The notes beneath the pieces were generated by a model. It worked only from the letters and a program-made list of their open reading frames with translations, was not told where the DNA came from and did not search any database. A program made the position numbers and the translations under genes. Shown here in pieces: positions 42,695 to 52,117 of a stretch of DNA of 64,000 bases (position 1 is its first letter; every line of letters begins with the position of its first letter). The DNA lies in NCBI GenBank assembly GCA_964416195.1, contig CAYQDB010000006.1, positions 1 through 64,000 of the forward strand, read 5' to 3'. Origin of the DNA: CAYQDB01 sp964416195 (GTDB lineage Bacteria > Zixibacteria > MSB-5A5 > GN15 > FEB-12).

Positions 42695-43639
42695 ATGTCT
42701 ATGACCCCAACAGAATATATCTGGATGAATGGGAAATTTGTGAAATGGGATGATGCAAGGATTCACATTTGTTCTCATGTCATTCACTATGGCTCATCGG
42801 TTTTTGAAGGGATGCGGGTATACAAGACCCCCAAGGGCCCTGCCGCATTTCGCTTGAGAGATCACTCTGAGCGCTTGCTTAACTCCGCCAAGATTTACCG
42901 AATGCAGATTCCTTACACGGCCCAGCAGCTTGATGAAGCGATACTCGACACGATTGGTGCTAACCATTTGGAAGAGTGCTACGTGCGACCGATAGCGTAT
43001 CGAGGGTATGGATCGCTGGGTGTTGATCCGTCAGACTGCCCCGTGGATGTCGCCATTGCTACCTGGCCATGGGGAAAATATCTCGGTGATGAGGCGCTGG
43101 AAAAGGGTGTATCGGTCTGTTTTTCATCATGGAATCGGATTGCACCCAATACAATGCCGGCTATGGCCAAGGCGGGAGCCAACTATATGAACAGTCAACT
43201 CATCAAGCTGGAAGCGATAAGCCATGGGTATGTCGAGGGGATTGCTCTTGACGTGTCCGGCAATGTCTCCGAAGGCTCTGGTGAGAACATCTTCCTGGTT
43301 CGCAAAGGGGCACTGATTACTCCAACTTTTGCGGCCTCCATTCTCCCCGGTATCACTCGTAATTCCATCATCCGACTGGCGGAGGATATGGGGATCAAGG
43401 TCATCGAGCAGAATGTACCCCGCGAGGCATTGTACCTGGCCGATGAGGTTTTCTTCACCGGATCGGCTGCGGAGGTGACACCAATTTCCAGGATTGACAA
43501 GATCGTTATTGGCGAAGGCAAGGCTGGCCCGATGACAAAGAAGCTCCAGGCCGCCCTCTTTGGCATTATCAAAGGGAAAGCCGAAGACAAGTACGGCTGG
43601 TTGACGCTTGTTCCGGAGTACAACGAGGTTGCGGTCTAA
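42695..43639 (+). CDS. ilvE: Branched-chain amino acid aminotransferase
   Basis: A 314-aa PLP enzyme of fold type IV. It has the N-terminal YIWMNGKFVKWDDARIHICSH, SSVFEGMRVYKT, the Lys region AKAGANYMNSQLIKLEA (family PLP lysine), EGSGENIFLVRKG and FFTGSAAEVTPI. It interconverts leucine, isoleucine and valine with their keto acids. That fits a cell with a leucine-degradation operon, though it equally serves synthesis. AAGGAGG precedes the ATG. The rpiB ATG directly follows the stop, so the two form one operon. Confidence 0.96.
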   Translation: MSMTPTEYIWMNGKFVKWDDARIHICSHVIHYGSSVFEGMRVYKTPKGPAAFRLRDHSERLLNSAKIYRMQIPYTAQQLDEAILDTIGANHLEECYVRPIAYRGYGSLGVDPSDCPVDVAIATWPWGKYLGDEALEKGVSVCFSSWNRIAPNTMPAMAKAGANYMNSQLIKLEAISHGYVEGIALDVSGNVSEGSGENIFLVRKGALITPTFAASILPGITRNSIIRLAEDMGIKVIEQNVPREALYLADEVFFTGSAAEVTPISRIDKIVIGEGKAGPMTKKLQAALFGIIKGKAEDKYGWLTLVPEYNEVAV

Positions 43640-44089
43640 ATGAAGATTGCAATCGGCGCCGACCACAAGGGATTTGAGTTCAAACAGAAGGTCAAAGAAA
43701 TTCTTCTGGGCATGGGACATGAGGTTGTCGATTTCGGCACCCACTCCACCGAATCGGTTGACTATCCGGACTTCGGCCTTAAAGTAGCAAATGCAGTTGC
43801 AAAGGGGGAAGTCGCCTGCGGGATTACTGTCTGTTGGACTGGCAATGGGATGAACATTGCTGTCAACAAAATCAAGGGAATCCGGGCAGGGTTAGCTCTA
43901 AGCCCCGATATGGCTTACCTTACCCGGTCGCACAACGATGCCAACATAATGACGCTGGCGGCAAAATACACCCCTGAAGACAAGCTGGAGAACATCGTCA
44001 AGACATTCTTGGAGACGAAGTTCGAGGGTGGGCGGCACATCGCGAGACTGAAAAAGATATGCGAGGCCGAGGAAAGCGTCACGAACTAA
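43640..44089 (+). CDS. rpiB: Ribose-5-phosphate isomerase B
   Basis: A 149-aa RpiB/LacAB-family isomerase (MKIAIGADHKGFEFKQKVKEIL ... TESVDYPDFGLKVANAVAKGEVACGITVCWTGNGMNIAVNKIKGIRAGL ... RSHNDANIMTLAAKY). The catalytic Cys lies in the GITVCWTGNGM loop, where many relatives read GILICGTGIGM. It interconverts ribose-5- and ribulose-5-phosphate in the pentose phosphate pathway. It starts at the base following the ilvE stop and its expression is tied to ilvE. Confidence 0.95.
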   Translation: MKIAIGADHKGFEFKQKVKEILLGMGHEVVDFGTHSTESVDYPDFGLKVANAVAKGEVACGITVCWTGNGMNIAVNKIKGIRAGLALSPDMAYLTRSHNDANIMTLAAKYTPEDKLENIVKTFLETKFEGGRHIARLKKICEAEESVTN

Positions 44090-44132
44090 TATAGAAACGC
44101 CTTTACTTGGCGCCGTCACCGGTAATGCCGGG

Positions 44133-44978
44133 CTACAGTTCGTGAACGTAAATCCTTTTCCCTTTGTAGTCAATTGTCAATTTGTGCTGATACAGGAAAC
44201 TTGCCCCTACGATTCCTTCAAAGTTAGCTCCCTTGAGGGAGTTCTTGAAGTGTGACAAATCGGCAACCACTACCGGAACGTTGCTTGACTTGACTTTACC
44301 ACTGACACTCATAGTGGCTACGGTTTGCCTTTTGTCTTTTATTGGGTCCAGCCCAAGTCTGCGCGCCAACGGCTTGGAGAGGGAAGTGTAGGACGCACAG
44401 TAATCCAAGATCATGGGCACAGTCACGCTATCGTCGAGAGTTACATCTACTAAAATCAGATGACGGAGAGTCGAAAAACGGATGGTGCGATAGGCTTTCT
44501 CTTTCTTGTTCTTCATGAAGTCCGGCTGCCCCATTTCAAGCTTGAGGGTTCGGGCGGGGTAGTTCACCGTGACGTAGAACCGGCGCAGAATGTCGTGCCC
44601 AAGAAGGCCGTTGGGATACCCTAAGTGTTTGTCTTTGATAATCCTGTCCATACTGATGGCGGTGGCTTGCAGATTATAGAGGGTCTCTTTGCCGATGCGC
44701 AGAGAGCGGACATCGACAAATGATGCTCCACTGCTCCCGTCTATGCCAACAACCGGGCGCTGGGGAGTGGAGCGCACAAATGTCAACTTGTTCTTCCGAG
44801 CGAAGATACTGTCGATATACAATCGGTCTGCGCCAGTGTCGATTCCGAACGTCCCCTTGACGTGGCCGTCAATTGTCACCGGCACTTCGACCAATCCCCG
44901 CACCGGATCAAAGGGAATCTCCTCGCTGAAAGCGGTGAAGACGCAGAAGGCAATAATGATTGTAATCTTCCAAATCAT
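44133..44978 (-). CDS. Exported two-lobed aspartyl protease-like protein
   Basis: A 281-aa protein with signal peptide (MIWKITIIIAFCVFTAFS). Two retropepsin-like halves are visible. Lobe 1 has GIDTGAD (Asp47) and GLLGHDIL (about 125). Lobe 2 has MILDYCASYTSL (Asp192) and GIVGASFL (about 255). Pepsin-like enzymes need D-T/S-G in both lobes, and here the second reads D-Y-C. It may be inactive, atypical, or dimeric through lobe 1. Periplasmic location is expected. It converges with rpiB and no partner is apparent. Confidence 0.78.
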   Translation of the reverse strand: MIWKITIIIAFCVFTAFSEEIPFDPVRGLVEVPVTIDGHVKGTFGIDTGADRLYIDSIFARKNKLTFVRSTPQRPVVGIDGSSGASFVDVRSLRIGKETLYNLQATAISMDRIIKDKHLGYPNGLLGHDILRRFYVTVNYPARTLKLEMGQPDFMKNKKEKAYRTIRFSTLRHLILVDVTLDDSVTVPMILDYCASYTSLSKPLARRLGLDPIKDKRQTVATMSVSGKVKSSNVPVVVADLSHFKNSLKGANFEGIVGASFLYQHKLTIDYKGKRIYVHEL

Positions 44979-45035
44979 ATCTCACGCCAATGTAGCATAC
45001 TCAAATGGGTCAGATGAGGTGAGATTATCTCAAAA

Positions 45036-45135
45036 GTTGGTTCCGGTTGAATTAGGTCTACACCAAATGAGGTTGCCATTCTCTAACTCTGCGTAGCGGT
45101 GGGCTTTATGTCCGCCGCTAATTGGTGGGAGACAA
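45036..45135. repeat. 100-bp dispersed repeat, copy B, with GTAG-headed hairpin
   Basis: It matches 17069-17168 at 83 of 100 ungapped positions. The hairpin GCGGTGGGC / GTCCGCCGC with loop TTTAT follows GCGTA, and its base changes relative to copy A mostly keep pairing. Downstream, GACAGCCTCAGGAC (45152-45165) recurs inverted at 62520-62533. Confidence 0.8.
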
Positions 45136-45249
45136 GACAGTTACCTTTTGGGACAGCCTCAGGACATCTGTCGCCCAGGGGAACGTTGTTCGTCAAAGGC
45201 GCAGGGTTTTTGACCTCCAAAACCCAGAAGCTGTTGTGAAAACGAGCTG

Positions 45250-45984
45250 TTACTTGCTCCGATCTTTTATGCGATACATTCTCCTGATAGGAAGGCTATA
45301 GCGGCTGTTTCCCTCATCATTGATCTCGAAGGTCAGTGATTGTTCAAATTCCGTCTCGATCGCTTCTTTGTGCACGATCACCACCCCCTCGGCTGTCTCG
45401 CCCGCCTTGATTTTTTGGGGCAGTTCAACATCGAAGTATTTCTGGGACCAGTCGATCAGCGTAATCTCATAGTCCTGGTCACTCTTGTTTTGAATGAGGA
45501 ACTTCGCTTTGCGGCGCGGTCTCTGGGTGAACTGGGAAATGTCCAGGTTGTACGGGCTGAGGTTCAGCGGCATGGCGCTGTCCGGTTCCGGAAGCAGCTC
45601 AGCCTTGATCTTCACATATACCTTCTCATCCCCGATGTTGGTTTCAAGGTAGGGTCGTTTGGAGACTACCCCGCGATATGATTTGGTCGAGAAGAAGATC
45701 TCAAGGGCGGTGCTGTCACCCGGGGCAATGACGGAATCCTCTATGGGCGCTTTGGTGCACCCGCAGCCGGGGATGACTTTGGTGATCCTGAGAGTATCGT
45801 CACCCACTGACTTAACCCAGAAGGTATGTGCCACCTGGGCTTTTTGGCAGACCTTGCCAAAATCGAACAAAGGGTTGGGGATTTTTACTGCAGGTCCGGC
45901 CTGTGACAAAGGCACCGACACAAGCAGCAGCAGAGATGAAATAACCAACACGTTTATGAGTTTCATCGTCTGAGTCTTCTTCAT
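45250..45984 (-). CDS. Exported DUF1573 domain protein
   Basis: A 244-aa protein with signal peptide (MKLINVLVISSLLLLVSVPLSQA) and a DUF1573 Ig-like domain at about 30-130 (PNPLFDFGKVCQKAQVAHTFWVKSVGDDTLRITKVIPGCGCTKA ... IAPGDSTALEIFFSTKSYRGVVSKRPYLETN). The function of the family is unknown. It is common in Bacteroidetes-like genomes. A second beta-rich half follows. The ATG at 45984 is preferred to the TTG at 45987, with GGAGG upstream. It is a single gene. Confidence 0.88.
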   Translation of the reverse strand: MKKTQTMKLINVLVISSLLLLVSVPLSQAGPAVKIPNPLFDFGKVCQKAQVAHTFWVKSVGDDTLRITKVIPGCGCTKAPIEDSVIAPGDSTALEIFFSTKSYRGVVSKRPYLETNIGDEKVYVKIKAELLPEPDSAMPLNLSPYNLDISQFTQRPRRKAKFLIQNKSDQDYEITLIDWSQKYFDVELPQKIKAGETAEGVVIVHKEAIETEFEQSLTFEINDEGNSRYSLPIRRMYRIKDRSK

Positions 45985-46069
45985 CAATATCTTTCCTCCA
46001 TCAGCATGGTTGGTAAATTAGTATTTTGGGGATGAATTCCAACAATGGGGTAACTCTGCCCATCAAAAT

Positions 46070-46837
46070 CTACGAAATTAGTGTTAATAGCCGTTTCCAG
46101 CGAACCTTCTGAAAAAAATGGACGGCGTTATAAACAAACAGCCGGGGAACCGAGAGTGGATCACTAACAGACACTTCCGGCGACGGATGCAAGGAATCAT
46201 CCCAGGACCAGTGAATAATCATAGCCTCGCCGAGTATCAGGTCCTTGTGCACTACTCCCCAGTAGCGTGAGTCATAAGAATTATCCCGGTTGTCCCCCAT
46301 CATGAAATAACCATTGCGGGGAACGATATAGGGTCCAAAATTATCGCGGCTGTCGGCACCGCCGGGTCGCCGCGGTTGAATGATCTGTCGGCCATCCGGT
46401 AGGGTGTCAATGTACTTCGAATGCTCCTGTTTGGGGAAGCGTTTTCCATTGACATAAAGGACCTTCTCATTCACCTCGACCGTGTCTCCTGGGGTGGCGA
46501 TGCAGCGTTTTATGTATTTGGTGACACCGTCAACCGGATAAATAAAGATCACCACGTCACCGACCCGGGGTTCCCTTATTGCGGGCAGGCGCCAGCCGAC
46601 GAGTGGCAGGCGAGAACCGTAGATAAACTTGTTGGCTAGCAGGAAGTCGCCAACCAGGAGGGTATCCTCCATCGACTGTGATGGTATCTTGTATGCTTCA
46701 ACAATCGAGGTTTTGATCACTAAGGCTAAGAAGACAGCCACTATGATCTGCTTGAAGTTGTCCCAGAGAGCATCGCCAACGGATTGCTTGTGGGGACGAT
46801 CGGGTTTCTTTTGGGAAGCAGGTTTTGTTTTAGCCAT
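46070..46837 (-). CDS. lepB: Signal peptidase I
   Basis: A 255-aa inner-membrane serine peptidase. A cytoplasmic Lys-rich N-terminus precedes one hydrophobic helix (IIVAVFLALVIKTSIVEAY). The catalytic Ser lies in IPSQSMEDTLLVGDFLLANKF and the Lys in TKYIKRCIATPGDTVEV. Conserved boxes GYFMMGDNRDNSYDSRYWGVV complete it. It cleaves signal peptides of the many exported proteins here. It lies 203 nt downstream of rseP on the same strand. Confidence 0.96.
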   Translation of the reverse strand: MAKTKPASQKKPDRPHKQSVGDALWDNFKQIIVAVFLALVIKTSIVEAYKIPSQSMEDTLLVGDFLLANKFIYGSRLPLVGWRLPAIREPRVGDVVIFIYPVDGVTKYIKRCIATPGDTVEVNEKVLYVNGKRFPKQEHSKYIDTLPDGRQIIQPRRPGGADSRDNFGPYIVPRNGYFMMGDNRDNSYDSRYWGVVHKDLILGEAMIIHWSWDDSLHPSPEVSVSDPLSVPRLFVYNAVHFFQKVRWKRLLTLIS

Positions 46838-47040
46838 ATTATATACAATAAGCAGTTCGAGTTACCGTTATCCCAGAAGGTTGTTGAGAAAGTCGGACTT
46901 CTGTCACCGGGAGTGAGGTGCAGCAGTCTCGCTGACAGAATGACACTTCCTGGTTTTTTTCAATAGCCTGCCGGGTTCTTATATTCTCCAACTTATACGT
47001 TTCTTTTCGTTGTTGGATGCGCACAATGGTATGCGGAACG

Positions 47041-48117
47041 TCAAAAGCCACTAAAAAGTCTTAGAATATCGTTATATGTTACAAAAACAATCAGTCCCAA
47101 AAGGAGGATCACGCCGATCTGCTGAGCTGTAGCTCGAATCTTCATTGACAATGGTGTTCCACGCAACTGTTCGATAGCCAGGAAAACGAGGTGGCCGCCA
47201 TCGAGAACAGGAATCGGTAGGATATTGAGGATAGCCAGATTAACCGAAAGCAAAGCCATGAAGAAAAACAGGTTTGCGGCGCCTTTTCTTGCCTCTTTGC
47301 CAGACTGCTGAGCGATGAACAGCGGGCCACCAACCATCTTCGGGGAAACTTCGCCCGTGACGTACTTCTTTACGAATTTCACGGTTTCCCACACTATGAC
47401 GTGAGCTGTGACAAAGCCGCTCTGCATTGATTCCCAGAGACTGAGACTCTCATGTCCGATCACTTTCTGCCCGAGGAAAACCCCGATCAGACCGACCGAG
47501 TCTGTGGTGCCATCCGGATTCGATTGCGCTCTCTTTATTGTGGTGATAGTCGTGGTTGTTGTATCACTGGCGTGGATCCACGTCAAATCGAGCGGTTCTT
47601 CAACTTTAGCGTGAATCATGATGCTGAGTGAATCCGGTCGAGACACAGGGACGCCGTCGATAGCGATGATCTCGTCTCCTTCTTTCACTCCTGCAGCCGC
47701 CGCCGGGCCGCCCGGATCAACCTGCAACACTGCTACCCGGTCAGGATCGAAGATGGGGCGACCGCCGAAATATAGAATGCCGATCAGCAGTACGATTGAG
47801 AGCGCATAATTCATGAAGGGGCCGGCAAAAATGACTGCAGCGCGCCGGGACACGCTTTTTGACATGAATTCATCCGGGGCTCCCGTCGCCTTTTCTTGCG
47901 GATTTTCGCCCGCCATCTTGACGTACCCGCCCAGCGGTATGACGCCAATGCAGTAGGTAGTATCACCCAGTTTCTTCGCAACAATATTCGGCGGGAATCC
48001 GAGGGAGAATTTCTCTACCCTGATACCCACTTTCTTGGCCACTAAGAAATGACCCAGTTCATGGATAAAAATCAAAATACCGAGAACAAATATGAAAGAC
48101 ACGGCTGTCAGTAACAT
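47041..48117 (-). CDS. rseP: Site-2 intramembrane metalloprotease RseP
   Basis: A 358-aa membrane protease with the zinc motif HELGH in the first helix (FIHELGHFLVAKKVGIRVEKFSLGF), one PDZ domain (about 110-200: VLQVDPGGPAAAAGVKEGDEIIAIDGVPV) and the NILPIPVLDGGHL motif supplying the third ligand. RseP cuts membrane anti-sigma factors and clears signal-peptide remnants. The anti-sigma in this window is soluble, so its substrate lies elsewhere. It starts 5 nt after the dxr stop, a widely conserved dxr-rseP pair. Confidence 0.96.
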   Translation of the reverse strand: MLLTAVSFIFVLGILIFIHELGHFLVAKKVGIRVEKFSLGFPPNIVAKKLGDTTYCIGVIPLGGYVKMAGENPQEKATGAPDEFMSKSVSRRAAVIFAGPFMNYALSIVLLIGILYFGGRPIFDPDRVAVLQVDPGGPAAAAGVKEGDEIIAIDGVPVSRPDSLSIMIHAKVEEPLDLTWIHASDTTTTTITTIKRAQSNPDGTTDSVGLIGVFLGQKVIGHESLSLWESMQSGFVTAHVIVWETVKFVKKYVTGEVSPKMVGGPLFIAQQSGKEARKGAANLFFFMALLSVNLAILNILPIPVLDGGHLVFLAIEQLRGTPLSMKIRATAQQIGVILLLGLIVFVTYNDILRLFSGF

Positions 48118-48122
48118 ATTGA

Positions 48123-49277
48123 TTAACTTACTATTTCTCCGGCTACTCTACGGGCCTCTGAATCAGCTTTCAGAATATCATCCAATTTCGGGTTGGAAAC
48201 AACAGCTATCTTGCTGACTGCATGTTCTATGATATCGGTAATTTCTGTAAATCTGACAGATTCCCGCAAGAAAGCGTCGACAGCTACCTCGTTGGCGGCA
48301 TTGAATACAGCCGGAGCGGTCCCGCCTATCTTGATTACTGAATACGCCAATGGCAGAGCCGGGAATCGATCAACATCAGGTTTTTCAAAGGTCAGGGAAC
48401 TGAGCTTCTCCAGGTCTAGCCGGCCGAAGTCCGATTCCACCCGATCCGGCCAGAAGAGGGCATAGGTAATGGGGAGTCTCATATCAGGGTTGGAGAGCTG
48501 GGCGATTATTGAACTATCGATGAACTCGACCATTGAGTGGACAATCGACTGAGGGTGGATAACGACACTGATCTTGTCGGCCGGTAGTGAGAAAAGAGTG
48601 GCCGCCTCGATAATCTCCAACCCCTTATTGACCATGGTGGCAGAGTCAATTGTTATCTTGGGACCCATCTTCCAGGTGGGATGCGCCAGCGCTTGTTGGG
48701 GGGTTATATCTGGAAACTGATCGCGGGGATAGGCGCGAAACGGTCCCCCCGAAGCTGTAAGAATGACAGTTCTAACTTCGTTAGCCTTTCCACAGGCCAG
48801 CGCCTGCCAGACGGCGGAATGCTCCGAATCAATCGGGAGAATCTTGCCGCCATTCTTTTTCATCAAGGGCGCGAAAAGCGGCCCACCGGTAACCAGTGAC
48901 TCTTTATTGGCCAGGGCCAGATACTTGCCCTTCTTTACAGCTTCCAGTGAGGCGCGGAGGCCTGCGGCGCCAACTACAGCGTTGACTATCAGGTCTGTCC
49001 CCTCAAGTGCCGCCAGATGCGCCATTTCCGTTTCTCCGGCGAGTACCTGGACAGGCTTGTCCTTTAGCCGCTCGGCTAGCAGCTTACTTGCCTCGTGGTC
49101 AACCAGGCAAGTGTATTTGGGCCGGAACTGGTGATACTGCTCAATCAGCAGCTCGATATTTGAGTGGGCAGCCAGAGCGACAACCTCGAAACGATCGGGG
49201 TGCTGCTTCACCACGTCAAGAGTTAAACGGCCTATCGATCCCGTTGAGCCAAGCAGGACAATTCTTCGTGGATTCAT
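48123..49277 (-). CDS. dxr: 1-deoxy-D-xylulose-5-phosphate reductoisomerase
   Basis: A 384-aa NADPH-dependent enzyme of the MEP isoprenoid pathway. It has RIVLLGSTGSIGRLTLDVVKQHPD (nucleotide fold), ANKESLVTGG, the metal and substrate site LPIDSEHSAVWQAL, TASGGPFR and MGPKITIDSATMVNKGLE. It makes 2-C-methyl-D-erythritol 4-phosphate, so isoprenoids here come from the MEP route. It is followed 5 nt later by rseP. Confidence 0.97.
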   Translation of the reverse strand: MNPRRIVLLGSTGSIGRLTLDVVKQHPDRFEVVALAAHSNIELLIEQYHQFRPKYTCLVDHEASKLLAERLKDKPVQVLAGETEMAHLAALEGTDLIVNAVVGAAGLRASLEAVKKGKYLALANKESLVTGGPLFAPLMKKNGGKILPIDSEHSAVWQALACGKANEVRTVILTASGGPFRAYPRDQFPDITPQQALAHPTWKMGPKITIDSATMVNKGLEIIEAATLFSLPADKISVVIHPQSIVHSMVEFIDSSIIAQLSNPDMRLPITYALFWPDRVESDFGRLDLEKLSSLTFEKPDVDRFPALPLAYSVIKIGGTAPAVFNAANEVAVDAFLRESVRFTEITDIIEHAVSKIAVVSNPKLDDILKADSEARRVAGEIVS

Positions 49278-49367
49278 ATCACAGTTAAACGAATCAATAG
49301 AATTGCTATTCCAGAGAAAAACAGATTACACGAGTTCTTACAGGGAGTGGGGTTGCTCCGGAAAGAG

Positions 49368-49390
49368 GGCAGGAGTCGCTGACTCCTGCC
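49368..49390. repeat. Perfect GGCAGGAGTC hairpin
   Basis: A 10-bp perfect stem GGCAGGAGTC / GACTCCTGCC with loop GCT, between the cyclophilin gene end and dxr. A sister copy with loop GGA is at 24760-24782, and a decayed one is at about 2174-2193. Confidence 0.75.
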
Positions 49391-49418
49391 ATTTATAGTT
49401 GTGGGTTTTCTCCAAACC

Positions 49419-50117
49419 TCAATGAATTTCATTGCCCTCGGCATCAGATGGGTAGATTCTGCTCAAGTGGACATCCTCTTTTGGCTTGGAGATTTCGCGT
49501 GGATTGTTGGGATTGGGCAAGCATTCCACGGAACCGATTTTGTGTAGGACATCGTACCCCTTGATTAGCTGCCCGAAGATTGTGTACTTGCCGTCAAGAG
49601 AAGTGGTCATACGGTTGCTGTCCAGACAAACGAAAAACTGGCAGGAGGCGGAGTTGGGATCCATCGCCCGTGCCATTGACAATGTGCCTTCCTTGTGCGG
49701 AAGGTTTGAAAACTCAGCATTAAGTGTGTAGCTAGCCCGGCCAGCGCCTGTGTTCGTCGGGTCGCCACCCTGAATCATGAACCTGTTGATGACACGGAAG
49801 AAGATCGTACTGGAATAAAAGCCGTCCCTTGTTCTGGCCTCAAACGAATCGGCGTGGGCCGGGGCAACATCGTGGTACAGTTCGACCGTTATGTTGCCAT
49901 AGTCGGTAACGAGAGTTGCAAACTTGTTGTTTTCATTTCTGACCGGATAACGAACCATAGCCAGGCTGTCATAGTTATACTGAGGTTGAGAAGCCTGTTC
50001 GGTTGTAGCGGCAGGAGTTGACTTCTGTCCTTCGGCCTTTTTTTCTCCCTTAGAGCATCCGCTCTGTCCGAGCAGACAGATAATTGCTGTCACCAAAGCT
50101 AATAAACTGATTCTCAT
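49419..50117 (-). CDS. Lipoprotein cyclophilin-type peptidyl-prolyl isomerase
   Basis: A 232-aa lipoprotein (MRISLLALVTAIICLLGQSGC, lipobox LGQSGC) with a Ser/Thr/Gln linker and a cyclophilin domain at about 65-230. Motifs include YHDVAPAHADSFEARTRDGFYSSTIFFRVINRFMIQGGDP, GTLSMARAMDPNSASCQFFVCLD and the FGQLIKGYDVLHKIG ending. It should speed folding of exported proteins in the periplasm or at the outer membrane. The usual active-site Arg lies in FFRVI. It is probably monocistronic. Confidence 0.93.
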   Translation of the reverse strand: MRISLLALVTAIICLLGQSGCSKGEKKAEGQKSTPAATTEQASQPQYNYDSLAMVRYPVRNENNKFATLVTDYGNITVELYHDVAPAHADSFEARTRDGFYSSTIFFRVINRFMIQGGDPTNTGAGRASYTLNAEFSNLPHKEGTLSMARAMDPNSASCQFFVCLDSNRMTTSLDGKYTIFGQLIKGYDVLHKIGSVECLPNPNNPREISKPKEDVHLSRIYPSDAEGNEIH

Positions 50118-50644
50118 TGGCTTAGTCCTTTCAATGTTTACCTTCTCTGACCAAATATATTTGAGTCAATACCGGGTGTCAAGGTTGAAGAAGTTGTCTT
50201 AAAAGGCACGCAGGTCCGGCTTAGGGAATCTCAACAACTTATTCGTTGAGTTGAGAGGAATTGAATCATGGTTTGACGGCAGTTTGACAGAGCTGGATCT
50301 CTACGGTCCAGCCTTTTTCGTCAGGGGCCTGAACCCTTTAGCCCGCCATAACTTACGCCCGTCAAAACACACACGGGTCTGCAGTACTGGATATCACCAA
50401 TTTACCTTGGTTGGTAAACCGGTATCCTACCGGCCGATTCACACTATCACAGCACACACAGAAAATGAAGGCGAAAAAGCAGGGAAACCACCGGGAGCCG
50501 CTTGCGTATTTAGATAATATGCTTCGTATGCAAGACGACAACGAAGCAGGAATGGAATATGATTTGACAGTCGGTGCTATGGGGTAACGGACCTACTTTG
50601 GCATGAAAGTAAATCAAGAACCAGTTGTGTAGGAGGAAAGAAGG
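50118..50644. other. Intergenic region upstream of the S41 peptidase
   Basis: The 527 nt contain a terminator-like hairpin GCTGGA / TCCAGC running into CTTTTT (50292-50318) and a CTCAAC / GTTGAG inverted repeat (about 50230-50251). An 88-codon forward frame (50251-50517) has no ribosome-binding site or recognisable feature and is not called. Confidence 0.4.
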
Positions 50645-52051
50645 ATGCACACGACAATGTTGCTCAATGTCATCAGTGAAGAACGCACCCGAATCAGGGT
50701 TCTATTGCCCAAAGCGCTCGGTATGGTGCTTCTTCTCGTGCTCATAATGCACCCGGTAACCATATGTGGGCAAAAGGCAGCTTCTGCCAAACCGGAGGAT
50801 AGAAGCATCGACGCTGTGCTTCAGGCGGAGATTATTGACAGCATCGCATATGCCCTGAATGAGGTTTATGTTTTCCCGGATGTGGCCAGAAAGATGGAGG
50901 AGCATATCCGCAAGCAGTACAAGGACAAAGTTTACCAGGGAATTACCAGTTGCCGGGAGTTCGCCGGGAAGCTAACTGAGGACCTGCGAGAAATCAGCAA
51001 AGATCGTCATCTTGGCGTTCGCTTTGCATCTGACGAAATGATCAAGAGCTTCTCAAGCGACACACTTACCGATGAGGCTAAGAAACAAGAACAACAAGAA
51101 CGTCGGAGGGAGAACTTCGGATTCAAGACCGTTAAGCTGCTTCATGGAAATATCGGGTACATCGACCTGCGCGGGTTTTACGACGCGGCCGATGGTGGAA
51201 TGACAGCGATTGCGGCCATGAATTTCCTGGCCTATGCCGACGCTATCATTTTCGACCTGCGTAAGAATGGCGGCGGATCACCTTCCATGATACAACTGAT
51301 CACCAGCTATCTCCTTGACGAGCCGACGCACCTCAACAGTTTCTACATCCGCAAAGACGATACCACCGAACAGTTCTGGACCCAGGCCTATGTGCAGGGC
51401 CCGAGACTGGTCGATGCTGACGTTTACGTTCTTACCAGCCACTACACCTTCTCAGGAGCCGAGGAATTTACCTACAATTTGAAAAACCTCAAGCGGGGCA
51501 CAATCATTGGTGAGACCACAGGTGGCGGTGCACACCCTATTGATATGCGGCTTTTCGCCAACCTCAACGTGGGGATGTCGCTGCCGTTCGGTCGGGCTGT
51601 CAATCCCATCACCGGCACCAACTGGGAAGGTACTGGCATCTCGCCGGACATCGAGGTGCCGCAGGAACAGGCGCTCGATGTCGCTTACCTGAAAGCATTA
51701 AAGAAGTTGATCGACGAAGAGGACGATCCCGATAGAAAACAACGCCTTGCGTGGGTAATCGAAGGCAAGGAAGCAATGTTGAAGCCGTTTGTCCCACTTG
51801 AGGGCGTTTTGCAGGACTACGTTGGCGTTTATGGTCCGCGCCGGATTTGGATGGAAGGCGAAGAATTATACTATCAGCGTGGCGAAAATCCTCAGTACCT
51901 GTTGATACCTATGGCTGCTGATAAGTTCATGGTGAACGGCCTCGATTATTTCAGGATTGAGTTTGTCCGGGATGAGACTAACAGGGTTGTTAAACTGGTC
52001 GGATTATATGACAACGGCCATACCGACAATCATGAACGTGATAGTGATTAG
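50645..52051 (+). CDS. S41 family peptidase, IRBP/tail-specific type
   Basis: A 468-aa exported peptidase (hydrophobic VLLPKALGMVLLLVLIMHPVTICG near residue 20-43). The N-terminal helical domain (IDSIAYALNEVYVFPDVARKMEEHIRKQ) is the IRBP-type tri-helical part. The catalytic core has GNIGYIDLRGFYDAADGG, IIFDLRKNGGGSP and the Ser in LTSHYTFSGAEEFTYNLKNLKRG, with GETTGGGAHP following. A C-terminal region of about 90 residues ends the protein. A periplasmic protease or peptidase of unknown substrate is expected. GGAAAGAAGG precedes the ATG. Confidence 0.9.
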   Translation: MHTTMLLNVISEERTRIRVLLPKALGMVLLLVLIMHPVTICGQKAASAKPEDRSIDAVLQAEIIDSIAYALNEVYVFPDVARKMEEHIRKQYKDKVYQGITSCREFAGKLTEDLREISKDRHLGVRFASDEMIKSFSSDTLTDEAKKQEQQERRRENFGFKTVKLLHGNIGYIDLRGFYDAADGGMTAIAAMNFLAYADAIIFDLRKNGGGSPSMIQLITSYLLDEPTHLNSFYIRKDDTTEQFWTQAYVQGPRLVDADVYVLTSHYTFSGAEEFTYNLKNLKRGTIIGETTGGGAHPIDMRLFANLNVGMSLPFGRAVNPITGTNWEGTGISPDIEVPQEQALDVAYLKALKKLIDEEDDPDRKQRLAWVIEGKEAMLKPFVPLEGVLQDYVGVYGPRRIWMEGEELYYQRGENPQYLLIPMAADKFMVNGLDYFRIEFVRDETNRVVKLVGLYDNGHTDNHERDSD

Positions 52052-52081
52052 AACTCAATTGGATCGGCGTTGTAGTGTAGT

Positions 52082-52110
52082 AAGGCAGGGCCCACGCGAC
52101 CCTGCCTTTT
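52082..52110 (+). terminator. Terminator between convergent genes
   Basis: A perfect 9-bp stem AAGGCAGGG / CCCTGCCTT with a 9-nt loop and a TTTT tail on the forward strand. It ends the S41 transcript and may block read-through from the facing gene. Confidence 0.65.
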
Positions 52111-52117
52111 GACTCTA

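Noticed and set aside
50251..50517. 88-codon forward frame before the S41 peptidase
   Set aside because: It contains a terminator-like hairpin near its start, lacks a ribosome-binding site and resembles nothing known to me.
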